Source of the DNA: an uncultured Halieaceae bacterium
GTDB taxonomy: Bacteria; Pseudomonadota; Gammaproteobacteria; Pseudomonadales; Halieaceae
Reading direction: 5' to 3'
Assembly: GCA_938045215.1 (NCBI GenBank)
Contig: CALINF010000336.1
Span: 1 to 15,314, forward strand
DNA: 15,314 bases
In this document: in pieces, positions 6,555-14,311 of the stretch
Layout: each line of letters opens with the position of its first letter
Numbering within the stretch: the first letter of the stretch is position 1
The notes under the pieces: generated by a model
Seen by the model: the letters and a program-made list of their open reading frames with translations, nothing else
The model's database searches: none
What the model was told of the DNA's origin: nothing
Made by a program: the position numbers and the translations under genes

Positions 6555-8093
6555 ATGGACGACGAACTCCGGCCCGAGTTAAAGGCCCTTCAGGACCGTC
6601 TCGCACTTACTGGTGATGAGGTGCGCAGCGAAGCGCGTGCCAAACGCCACGCACGCGGCAATCGCACGGCGAGAGAAAACCTGGAGCATCTGACGGATGC
6701 TGATTCTTTTATAGAGTACGGACAGCTGGCAGTTGCCGCTCAGCGTAATCGTCGGGACTATGTGGAGCTGCAATCGGCCACGGCAGCGGACGGCATTCTA
6801 ACGGGGCTGTGTACAATCAACGCAGACAGTGTGGGTGACGTTAAGGCTCGTGCAGCCGTGATCGTCAATGACTACTCTGTGCTGGCGGGTACACAAGGCT
6901 TCTTCCATCATAAAAAACTGGATCGCATGTGTGAAATGGCCGAACGGCTGTCGCTACCCCTGGTTATGTTCACTGAGGGCGGTGGCGGCCGTCCCGGCGA
7001 TACAGACGTGGCAACCCAGATTGGTGGTCTGAATGTCCCATCTTTTAGTGCCTGGGCACGATTGCACGGCAAGGTGCCTCGCATCGCAGTAAACAACGGT
7101 TACTGTTTTGCAGGCAACGCAGCATTGTTTGGTTGCGCCGACATTCGTATCGCAACTCGTAACTCATGGATTGGCATGGCAGGACCGGCAATGATCGAGG
7201 GAGGCGGCCTGGGTCAGTTTGACCCGAAAGAGATAGGGCCGGTGCAGGTGCAGGAGCGCAATGGTGTCATCGATATCGTTGCAGAAGATGAGGCTCATGC
7301 GACGGAGCTCGCCCGCCAGCTGTTGTCCTACTTTCAGGGAGATGTGGCGGAATGGGAATGCGTTGATCAGTTGCCGTTGCGCGATCTGGTTCCGCAGGAC
7401 AGACGTTGGGCTTACTCTGTACGCAAAGTCATAGAAACTCTCGCAGATACCGGCAGTTTCCTCGAGCTGCAACGCATCTATGCACGTGGCATCGTGACGG
7501 GTTTTATGCGGCTTGAAGGCAAACCAGTGGCAGTGATTGCCAACGACTGTCAGCAACTGGGCGGGGCAGTTGATTCTGAATCGTCGGAGAAGGCGGCTCG
7601 TTTTCTCACTCTGTGCAACGCGTTTGGTTTGCCTGTGTTGTCACTCACCGATACACCGGGATTTATGGTGGGGCCGGCGAGCGAAGAGTCGGGAGCAGTG
7701 CGGCGTATGGCCTCACTATTCCTTGCAGGGGCGGGTCTTACAGTACCCGTGGTCGCCATTTTCCTGCGCAAAGGCTATGGTCTGGGTGCTATGGCCATGG
7801 TCGGAGGCAGTTTTCTGGATCCTGTGTATGCGGCTTCCTGGCCGACGGGTGAGTTTGGAGGAATGGGTTTGGAAGGCGCGGTACGCTTGGGCTACAAGAA
7901 GGAACTGGAAGCGGAGGAAGACCCAGAAAAACGTGCCGCCCTGTTTGATAAACTGGTGGCTCGCATGTACGAGATTGGTAAAGCTAGCGAAGCAGCCTCA
8001 CATCTGGAACTGGATGCTGTTATTGATCCGGCACAGACGCGCAGCGTCGTTGTCCGTGCCATGGCAGCCGCTGGATGGGGCTCGAAAGACTAG
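6555..8093 (+). CDS. Acyl-CoA carboxylase carboxyltransferase (beta) subunit-like protein
   Basis: This 512-residue protein belongs to the carboxyl_trans family, whose members move a carboxyl group from biotin to an acyl-CoA (acetyl-, propionyl-, methylcrotonyl- or geranyl-CoA). It shows the expected two crotonase-like halves. The N-terminal half includes FTEGGGGRPGD at 139-149 and NNGYCFAGNAALFGCADI. The C-terminal half includes DTPGFMVGPASE near 366-377, LRKGYGLGAMAM, and GGMGLEGAV near 435-443. The length fits a stand-alone beta subunit. No biotin carboxylase or biotin carrier is encoded in the window, and there is no biotin-attachment motif in this protein. It departs from the well-known PccB pattern (for example RKGYGLGAM rather than RKAYGGAY), so the substrate is open. 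The first ATG follows a weak GTAGG site. The exported DUF3604 gene begins 58 bases downstream. Confidence 0.88.
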   Translation: MDDELRPELKALQDRLALTGDEVRSEARAKRHARGNRTARENLEHLTDADSFIEYGQLAVAAQRNRRDYVELQSATAADGILTGLCTINADSVGDVKARAAVIVNDYSVLAGTQGFFHHKKLDRMCEMAERLSLPLVMFTEGGGGRPGDTDVATQIGGLNVPSFSAWARLHGKVPRIAVNNGYCFAGNAALFGCADIRIATRNSWIGMAGPAMIEGGGLGQFDPKEIGPVQVQERNGVIDIVAEDEAHATELARQLLSYFQGDVAEWECVDQLPLRDLVPQDRRWAYSVRKVIETLADTGSFLELQRIYARGIVTGFMRLEGKPVAVIANDCQQLGGAVDSESSEKAARFLTLCNAFGLPVLSLTDTPGFMVGPASEESGAVRRMASLFLAGAGLTVPVVAIFLRKGYGLGAMAMVGGSFLDPVYAASWPTGEFGGMGLEGAVRLGYKKELEAEEDPEKRAALFDKLVARMYEIGKASEAASHLELDAVIDPAQTRSVVVRAMAAAGWGSKD

Positions 8094-8137
8094 CTCCTGC
8101 CGCGTGCATCGTATCGTGTCCGGAACACTATAAGAAT

Positions 8138-8144
8138 AAGAGGA
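8138..8144 (+). promoter_or_regulatory. Ribosome binding site AAGAGGA for the DUF3604 gene
   Basis: AAGAGGA ends seven bases before the ATG at 8152. A GTG at 8149 is in frame and also possible, and an out-of-frame ATG at 8147 is followed at once by TGA. The ATG at 8152 has the best spacing. Confidence 0.6.
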
Positions 8145-8151
8145 AAATGTG

Positions 8152-10059
8152 ATGAATAACCTGACCATTTTTGCGTCTGTGATCGTGGTGGCAGCCCTCG
8201 CATCTGGCCCAGCGCAGTCTGAAGACAAACAATTGCTGTGGGGAGATACCCACCTGCATACAGCATACTCATTTGATGCCTTTGCCAATAATAATTTGAA
8301 AGGTATGCCCGAAACTGCCTACCAGTACGCCAGCGGTGCGCCGGTGATTCATCCTTACCACCAGGCGCGGGTGCAGATCGGTACGCCTCTGGATTTCCTT
8401 GTCGTCACAGATCACGCTGAGTATCTGGGCGCTTTTCGGCATATCTATCACGAAGGAGTCGTGTTCGATGATGACATCGGTCTGGTAGACAAGCTCAAAG
8501 CCTATTACGCGGCCTGGGTGTTACGCCGTGCCGTCGACAACCGCGATGCGGTGCGACTATTTGTTGGCGTATTGCCAAAACCAGAGCCCGCACCTGAGGC
8601 AGCGGCCAGACAAATGTCGGAGGGATTGAACCGATCAGCGCTACCAATGATGCCATCGGTTGAGGTCGATACCTGGAACAGCATTACCGCAACGGCCGAT
8701 GCCTACAACAAGCCGGGCGAATTCACGGCCTTTATCGGCTGGGAGTGGAGCTCAATTCCGGGTGGCTCTAATTTGCATCGTGTCGTCATGACCAGTGCCG
8801 ATGCAGCAACCGCGCAGCAGTTTGTACCAATAGGTACCGATGATAGTCCTTATCCACAAGACCTCTGGGCGTGGCTGGAAAAAACCAGTAACGAGGTTGG
8901 CGCAGACTTCCTGGCGATTCCTCACAACTCTAATATATCCAAAGGCTATATGTTCGACAGTTTAACTTTTCGTGGTCAGGAGATGGATGCAGATTACATC
9001 GCGACGCGCAGCAAGTGGGAGCGCATAGCGGAAATCACGCAGATTAAAGGCGACTCTGAGACACACCCCGATCTGTCTCCCGATGACGAGTTCGCCGATT
9101 TTGAAACCTATCCGTTCTATATCCAGCAAACCAAAACTGACTACGTCGCTGCTCCCGCAGACTATGTGCGGTCGGCATTGAAGACCGGTTTAAGTATTGA
9201 GGCAGAGAAGGGCACCAACCCTTATCAATTTGGCGTAATTGGTTCTACCGACGCGCATACCAGTTTATCTTCAGCTGAAGAAGACAATTTTCACGGCAAG
9301 ATGGCAACGGATTCGATACCCCAGAACAAGCGTGAGGGATGGACGCCACGCAGCTCCTTTGGCTGGGCCATGTCGGCGTCAGGACTGGCTGCGGTATGGG
9401 CGCAAGAGAACACACGCGAGTCGATTCTTGCGGCGATGAAACGCCGTGAGGTCTACGCTACAAGCGGACCACGTATTGGTGTGCGCTTTTTTGCGGGCTG
9501 GGGTTACTCCGAGGCAGATCTCGGTGCCGAAGATCTGTATTCACAGGCTATGTCAGCCGGCGTGCCTATGGGGGGTGATATCAGCGCCCCGGATGGAATG
9601 GTTCCAGATGAGTCTGGTGTGAATGCTCCAGGCAGTGCGCTCAGTTTCATTGTGCAGGCATCACGCGACCCGGCTACTGCTAACCTCGATCGCGTTCAGA
9701 TCGTCAAGGGTTGGATCGACCAGCAGGGTGACACTCACGAACGTGTGTTTGATGTAGCGTGGAGTGGAGAAGATCGTTTGAACTCCGATGGCTCGCTAAA
9801 GCCTGTAGGCAATACTGTAGATTTGAAGACGGCGCGCTTTACCAACGATATCGGTGCGCCGGAACTCATGACCGTTTGGCAGGATCCAGAGTTTGATGCA
9901 AACCAGAATGCCTTTTACTACGCGCGCGTTCTGCAGATTCCAACGCCTCGCCATTCGCTGTATGACGCGATAGCGTTGGGTGAAGAGCATGCCGGTACGC
10001 AACCCGATACGATTCAGGAGCGTGCGTATACCTCAGCAATCTGGTATCACGCTCAATAG
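8152..10059 (+). CDS. Exported DUF3604 family protein, PHP-like metal-binding motifs
   Basis: This 635-residue protein belongs to the DUF3604 family, which has no well-established reaction. The N-terminus is a probable signal peptide: a hydrophobic run at 4-18, then SGPAQS near 18-23 before the mature domain. Its n-region has no lysine or arginine, which is unusual. Motifs resembling PHP-type metal-dependent phosphoesterases are clear: WGDTHLHTAYS at 30-40 (D32, H34, H36), DFLVVTDHAEYLG at 81-93 (D87, H88), GWEWSS at 196-201, IPHNSN at 256-261 and GSTDAHTS at 364-371. These would form a metal site and suggest hydrolysis, with an unknown substrate. The predicted location is periplasmic or extracellular, in contrast with the cytoplasmic CoA enzymes around it. 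It lies 58 bases after the carboxyltransferase gene and 72 bases before the RhlG-like gene. Confidence 0.9.
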   Translation: MNNLTIFASVIVVAALASGPAQSEDKQLLWGDTHLHTAYSFDAFANNNLKGMPETAYQYASGAPVIHPYHQARVQIGTPLDFLVVTDHAEYLGAFRHIYHEGVVFDDDIGLVDKLKAYYAAWVLRRAVDNRDAVRLFVGVLPKPEPAPEAAARQMSEGLNRSALPMMPSVEVDTWNSITATADAYNKPGEFTAFIGWEWSSIPGGSNLHRVVMTSADAATAQQFVPIGTDDSPYPQDLWAWLEKTSNEVGADFLAIPHNSNISKGYMFDSLTFRGQEMDADYIATRSKWERIAEITQIKGDSETHPDLSPDDEFADFETYPFYIQQTKTDYVAAPADYVRSALKTGLSIEAEKGTNPYQFGVIGSTDAHTSLSSAEEDNFHGKMATDSIPQNKREGWTPRSSFGWAMSASGLAAVWAQENTRESILAAMKRREVYATSGPRIGVRFFAGWGYSEADLGAEDLYSQAMSAGVPMGGDISAPDGMVPDESGVNAPGSALSFIVQASRDPATANLDRVQIVKGWIDQQGDTHERVFDVAWSGEDRLNSDGSLKPVGNTVDLKTARFTNDIGAPELMTVWQDPEFDANQNAFYYARVLQIPTPRHSLYDAIALGEEHAGTQPDTIQERAYTSAIWYHAQ

Positions 10060-10118
10060 TTTCGTGGTGGTAGCTGCTGCAAGAAAACAACATATACATA
10101 GTGATTAATCGTTTGAAT

Positions 10119-10122
10119 GGAG
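10119..10122 (+). promoter_or_regulatory. Ribosome binding site GGAG deciding the RhlG-like start
   Basis: GGAG lies nine bases before the ATG at 10132. An in-frame ATG at 10117 overlaps this site and has none of its own, and one at 10141 has no upstream site. The start at 10132 is preferred. Confidence 0.5.
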
Positions 10123-10131
10123 CGCCATAGT

Positions 10132-10908
10132 ATGAATTCAATGAAGGGACTCTTCGATCTGCAGGGCAAGGTGGCCGTGGTTACTGGGGGATCACGCGGC
10201 ATAGGCGCGATGATTGCGCAGGGATTTGTCGAGGCCGGGGTCAAAACCTACATTACCGCCCGGCGCGAGGAAGAACTCACCGCAACAGAAAAAGCGCTGT
10301 GCGAGATGGGGGAGTGCATCGCCATCGTGTCGGATCTGGGCACTGTTGAAGGTGTGACTGCGTTTGCGCAAGAGATTGCCAGCCGGGAAGAGAGATTGCA
10401 TATCCTGGTTAATAACGCGGGTGCCAGTTGGGGTGCTTCGATTGACGAATACCCTGAGAGTGGCTGGGACAAGGTTATGGACCTGAACGTAAAGAGTCTG
10501 TTCTTCCTGACCCAGAAGTTGTTGCCGCAATTGCGCGCAGCGGCTACGGCCGAAGATCCAGCGCGTGTTATCAACATCGGATCTGTCAACGGTGAACGCT
10601 ATGCAGGCCTAAAAGCCTATGCCTATGTGGCATCGAAATCGGCTGTACACCACATGTCTCGCGAGATTGCCACCGATCTCGCGCCGGATAACATCAATGT
10701 TAATGTCATCGCACCGGGCTTCTTCCCCAGTAAGATGACATCCCATTTGCTACCTCACGAGGAAGAGCTGGCAAAGGGCATACCCAGGGGGCGTATCGGC
10801 ACGGCAGAGGATGCGGCTGGTACAGCCATCTATCTGTGCTCACGAGCTTCGGCATGGGTTACCGGCAACGTATTGCTGCTCGATGGTGGTCATGTCACAG
10901 CGACCTGA
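10132..10908 (+). CDS. RhlG-like short-chain dehydrogenase/reductase
   Basis: This 258-residue SDR carries a complete classical site: TGGSRGIG at 18-25, NNAG at 94-97, N119, S151, Y165 and K169. Arginines at 44-45 after the second strand (TARREEE) favour NADPH, so it probably works as a reductase, unlike the NAD-type SDR upstream. The pattern closely resembles my recollection of Pseudomonas RhlG: NAGASWGASIDEYPESGWDK at 95-114, VINIGSVNG at 146-154 and NINVNVIAPGFFPSKMT at 187-203. RhlG was first described as a 3-ketoacyl reductase linked to rhamnolipid synthesis, though its physiological role is debated, so a 3-ketoacyl substrate is only a guess. The 3' end overlaps the start of the NTF2-like gene by 17 bases, suggesting translational coupling. 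Confidence 0.9.
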   Translation: MNSMKGLFDLQGKVAVVTGGSRGIGAMIAQGFVEAGVKTYITARREEELTATEKALCEMGECIAIVSDLGTVEGVTAFAQEIASREERLHILVNNAGASWGASIDEYPESGWDKVMDLNVKSLFFLTQKLLPQLRAAATAEDPARVINIGSVNGERYAGLKAYAYVASKSAVHHMSREIATDLAPDNINVNVIAPGFFPSKMTSHLLPHEEELAKGIPRGRIGTAEDAAGTAIYLCSRASAWVTGNVLLLDGGHVTAT

Positions 10909-11536
10909 TACTACGGTGAGCGGATGTCGTCGCCGAGCGCCTCTACTGGCATGGATAATTGGTGCCCTGTTGCTCGCAGGTACGCCTGCGCATGCCGATC
11001 CGGTGGAAGCGGTTGAGCAGGCACTCGATGCTTTTCATGATGCCGCTGCTCGAGCCGACTTCAACGCCTACTCGGGTTTGATGACCCGGGAAGTCGTTTT
11101 TCTTGGGACAGATGCAACCGAGCGTTGGCAGGGCGATGCATTTCGTGCGTTCGCCAGGCCCTATTTTGACGAGGGCAAAGGTTGGACCTATCTACCGCAG
11201 GAGCGCCACGTTGATTTGTTGCCCGGCGGTGAGGTGGCGCTGTTCGACGAGTTGCTATCACATGCCCGGCTCGGCACCTGCCGAGGCAGCGGTATGATGA
11301 TCCTGGATGGCGCGCAATGGAAGGTTGCTCAGTACAACCTGAGCGTGCCGATTCCCAATGCATTAGTCGAGGGCGTTGCTCAACAAATAGTGGCATCGGA
11401 ATCAGCGCAGTCTGGCGAGACTGGCACACCAGTCGACGCTGCGCAGATGGATGAAGACGTCTCTGAAACCTCCCGGCCGAAGTCAGACAAGTGTGGACGC
11501 AAGCGCCACAAAACCAACACTAAAGCTGGCTGTTAA
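10892..11536 (+). CDS. Exported NTF2-like (SnoaL/DUF4440-type) protein with a basic tail
   Basis: From the ATG at 10892 the protein has 214 residues. A signal peptide is visible: CRRRAP, then LLAWIIGALLLAG, then the cleavage-type sequence TPAHA at 31-35 followed by DPVE. The mature part resembles the NTF2/ketosteroid-isomerase-like fold: a first helix with DAFHDAAARADF, then VVFLGTDATERW, AFARPYF, GWTYLPQERHV and WKVAQYNLSVPIPN. This fold is a cone that binds small hydrophobic molecules or simply mediates binding; no catalytic residues can be assigned. The last 45 residues are polar and end in a lysine/arginine-rich stretch bounded by two cysteines (KCGRKRHKTNTKAGC), unusual for the family. 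Start alternatives are an ATG at 10883 and a GTG at 10916; the last gives the neatest signal peptide but lacks a ribosome binding site. The gene converges on rapA with six bases between the stops. Confidence 0.82.
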   Translation: MSQRPDTTVSGCRRRAPLLAWIIGALLLAGTPAHADPVEAVEQALDAFHDAAARADFNAYSGLMTREVVFLGTDATERWQGDAFRAFARPYFDEGKGWTYLPQERHVDLLPGGEVALFDELLSHARLGTCRGSGMMILDGAQWKVAQYNLSVPIPNALVEGVAQQIVASESAQSGETGTPVDAAQMDEDVSETSRPKSDKCGRKRHKTNTKAGC

Positions 11537-11542
11537 CTTCAC

Positions 11543-14311
11543 TCAGGTGGTTATGATCAGGCGCAGGGCGTGCAGCTGCAGGCTTGCGTGCTGCATATGC
11601 AGTTCGCATTCTTCAATACGGTGAGCCAGGAACTCGATCTCTTCTTGTCTGATTGATGGGTTCACTTTGCGCAGTGAGATTAGGCGTTCAAGCTCTGCCT
11701 CAAGTGATTCACGCATGCGCTCCCGAGCGTCAGCAATGATGTCATTGAGCCGCCCCTGAGCCAGCGCGGTGGCGTTTATCATCTTGGCGTCGACTTCTGA
11801 CTGCACCTGTTTGATGATCGCCAGAGCTGTTGGTTTCTTGACGCGTTGTACCATCGTGTTCAGGCGCTCGTGCGGAACGAGTTCCGCCAGGTCTTTACCG
11901 CGCGCATCTATCAGTATTCGAATTGGCGATAGCGGCAGAAATCGCTCTACCTGTAAGTTTTTGGGCGCCACACAGTTGATGGTAAATATGCACTCAAGTA
12001 GCAGTGTTCCCGCCTGAATACCCTTCAGTTTAATGGTCCCCATGGCAGCGTTACCCAGTTCCGTGGAGTGCACCATTTCCATCGCTTCCACTGCCATCGG
12101 ATGCTCCCAGGTCAGAAAAAGCATATCTTCTCTGGCTAACGCGTTGTCTCGATCAAATGTCACAGTAACGCCGTCTTCGCGCAGATGTGGGAAGTGGCCG
12201 GTGAGCATATGTTCAGAGGGTCTCAGCACCAGGCTGTTTTCTGAGTGAAATTCATGCTCGACGCCATAGATATCGCACATGGCCTCAAAATAGAGCTTGA
12301 GCTCATCGCTGGTTTCGTTGGCCTGAATCTCCTCAATCAGACGTTGCGCGACATCAGGCTTGCAGGAGTTGCGTTCCAGTAGCCGATCGCGACCCTCCCG
12401 CAGCTCTGTGCGCGTTTGCGCCGTAAAATCTGCTGTGTCACTGATCAGATCAGCCAGACCCTTGTCAGGGCTTTGCAGCTGCGCGGCAAGACGCTGCGCG
12501 AAGTGATCGTAGATCATGGTGCCGGCCGAACAGCTCTCCTTGAACAGGTTCAGGCCCTGATCGTACCAGTCGAGTAGTGTTTGCTGTGCACTGCCTTCAA
12601 GATAGGGTACGTGTATCTGCACATCGTGAAGTTGGCCGATTCGATCCAGCCGCCCGATACGTTGCTCTAGCAGATCGGGATTGCGTGGTAGGTCGAACAG
12701 GATGAGATGCTGGGCAAACTGAAAGTTGCGCCCCTCGCTGCCGATCTCGGAGCAGACCAGTGTCTGAGCGCCGCCATTATCATCGGCAAAGTAGGCCGCC
12801 GCACGGTCCCGCTCAATGATCGACAGCCCCTCGTAAAATGCAGCCGAACGGATGCCGGCGCGCATATGCAAATAGTGCTCAAGCGTGAGCGCTGTGTCCG
12901 CATGAGCGCAAATTATAAGCACCTTGGCTGGGCGTAGTGACTTTAAGGTCTCTACCAGCCAGCCGACACGGGGGTCGAAGTCCAGCCAGCTATCATCGAT
13001 GTAAGGCAGTTCGGGGTACAGCTGTGACAACTCGTCTACCTGAGCCAGGCGATACTCGCCGGGTGATGTTAGCGGGTATCGGTGCAGTATGCGCTGCGGG
13101 AAGCCCGCCACTGCAGCGCGGGTGTTGCGGAACAGGACGCGTCCGGTGCCGTGGCGGTCCAGCAGTTGATCGATAATGCCATCGACCGGCGCACTGGTAT
13201 CAATGCCTTCGGGTAGCGTGATGTCGCTGGTACCTGCCGCAAGAGCGTCGACGAGTTGACTCAACTCTTGAAAACCTCGCTCCTCAGCCTGGAAACTCTG
13301 CAGGTCATGAAACCGCGAGGGGTCGAGCAAGCGCAGTCTGGCGAAATGGCTCGCTTGTCCAACCTGCTCCGGGGTGGCAGTTAACAGCAATAAGCCCGCA
13401 CTGTGGTGAGCCAACGCCTCGACAAACAGGTAGTCCTCGCCACCACCGTCCTCGGACCAGTGCAGATGGTGTGCTTCGTCTACAACCACAAGGTCCCAGT
13501 GTGCATCGAGCGCTTGTGCCTGCAGGTCGCTGCGACCAATAAAGAGGTCGCTTGCACAGAGGATCAATTGCTCCGCTTCAAACGGGTTGTCTTCACTCAT
13601 TTCAGCAAGGCGCTCCTCATCGAACAACGAGAAGTGCAGGTTGAAGCGCCTGAGCATTTCGACGAGCCACTGATGCAGCAAAGTGTCGGGCACCAGTACC
13701 AATATGCGTTGACTACGACCAGTAAGCAGCTGCTGCTGCATAATCATCCCGGCCTCGATTGTCTTACCCAGGCCTACCTCGTCTGCCAGTAGCACACGTG
13801 GTGCGTGGCGCTGTCCGACTTCATTGGCGATATAAACCTGATGCGGTAACAGGCTGGTACGCGATCCCATAAGCCCGCGTGTATTGCAGCGTTGCAGCCG
13901 ATCTGTGTGATACAGCGTTGCAACGCGCAACGCGAACTCCTCGGTTTTATCGAAATGCCCGTTCAGCAGTCGTTGTTGCGGTGTGGTGAGTTGTACGAAT
14001 GCATCCAGCTCCAGCTCGGAGATAGAGATCTCAGCGTCATGACGATCAAGTCCCGTGTAGACCAACAGTCCATGCTGTTCACCGACCTCGGTGACGACCA
14101 GTTCAACACCTTCTACGGTAGCCACGTGATCGCCAACTTTGAAGCTCAGACGAGTCAGTGGTGCATTCTCCATCGCATAGGTGCGTTCCTCACCTACCGC
14201 TGGAAAATTCAATGTTACCCGGCGTCCCTCAACCTCGACGATGATACCAAGCCCCAACTGTGCGTCAGCGTGGCTGACCCAGCGCTGGCCGATACGATAT
14301 TCTGATGACAA
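11543..14311 (-). CDS. rapA: RNA polymerase-associated ATPase RapA (HepA)
   Basis: This 922-residue SWI2/SNF2 ATPase binds RNA polymerase and helps recycle it. N-terminal Tudor-like domains (about 1-110) contain GQRWVSHADAQLGLG at 8-22. ATPase lobe 1 holds LLADEVGLGKTIEAGM at 174-189 (Walker lysine K183), the DEAH box at 278-281 and LLTATPEQ at 309-316. Lobe 2 holds EGLSIIERDRAAAYF at 494-508, CSEIGSEGRNFQFA at 520-533 and QRIGRLDRIGQ at 550-560. The C-terminal region keeps family phrases such as ALAREDMLFLTWEHP and ends LHALRLIITT. From memory E. coli RapA is 968 residues; the shortfall falls mainly in the linker between the lobes (about 345-445). The start is TTG, supported by a GAGGAG site and by the family N-terminus. 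It follows tatD directly, stop codon against start codon. Confidence 0.97.
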   Translation of the reverse strand: MSSEYRIGQRWVSHADAQLGLGIIVEVEGRRVTLNFPAVGEERTYAMENAPLTRLSFKVGDHVATVEGVELVVTEVGEQHGLLVYTGLDRHDAEISISELELDAFVQLTTPQQRLLNGHFDKTEEFALRVATLYHTDRLQRCNTRGLMGSRTSLLPHQVYIANEVGQRHAPRVLLADEVGLGKTIEAGMIMQQQLLTGRSQRILVLVPDTLLHQWLVEMLRRFNLHFSLFDEERLAEMSEDNPFEAEQLILCASDLFIGRSDLQAQALDAHWDLVVVDEAHHLHWSEDGGGEDYLFVEALAHHSAGLLLLTATPEQVGQASHFARLRLLDPSRFHDLQSFQAEERGFQELSQLVDALAAGTSDITLPEGIDTSAPVDGIIDQLLDRHGTGRVLFRNTRAAVAGFPQRILHRYPLTSPGEYRLAQVDELSQLYPELPYIDDSWLDFDPRVGWLVETLKSLRPAKVLIICAHADTALTLEHYLHMRAGIRSAAFYEGLSIIERDRAAAYFADDNGGAQTLVCSEIGSEGRNFQFAQHLILFDLPRNPDLLEQRIGRLDRIGQLHDVQIHVPYLEGSAQQTLLDWYDQGLNLFKESCSAGTMIYDHFAQRLAAQLQSPDKGLADLISDTADFTAQTRTELREGRDRLLERNSCKPDVAQRLIEEIQANETSDELKLYFEAMCDIYGVEHEFHSENSLVLRPSEHMLTGHFPHLREDGVTVTFDRDNALAREDMLFLTWEHPMAVEAMEMVHSTELGNAAMGTIKLKGIQAGTLLLECIFTINCVAPKNLQVERFLPLSPIRILIDARGKDLAELVPHERLNTMVQRVKKPTALAIIKQVQSEVDAKMINATALAQGRLNDIIADARERMRESLEAELERLISLRKVNPSIRQEEIEFLAHRIEECELHMQHASLQLHALRLIITT

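Noticed and set aside
7537..8133. Plus-strand open frame of 198 codons within and past the carboxyltransferase gene
   Set aside because: It lies in another frame of a conserved gene and its translation, rich in tryptophan, cysteine and arginine, matches no family.
8129..8134. TATAAG as a -10 element for the DUF3604 gene
   Set aside because: There is no -35 match at the right distance, and transcription would start inside the ribosome binding site.
11492..11509. Possible hairpin TGTGG/CCACA near the 3' end of the NTF2-like gene as a bidirectional terminator
   Set aside because: The stem is only five base pairs with no T-run on either strand.
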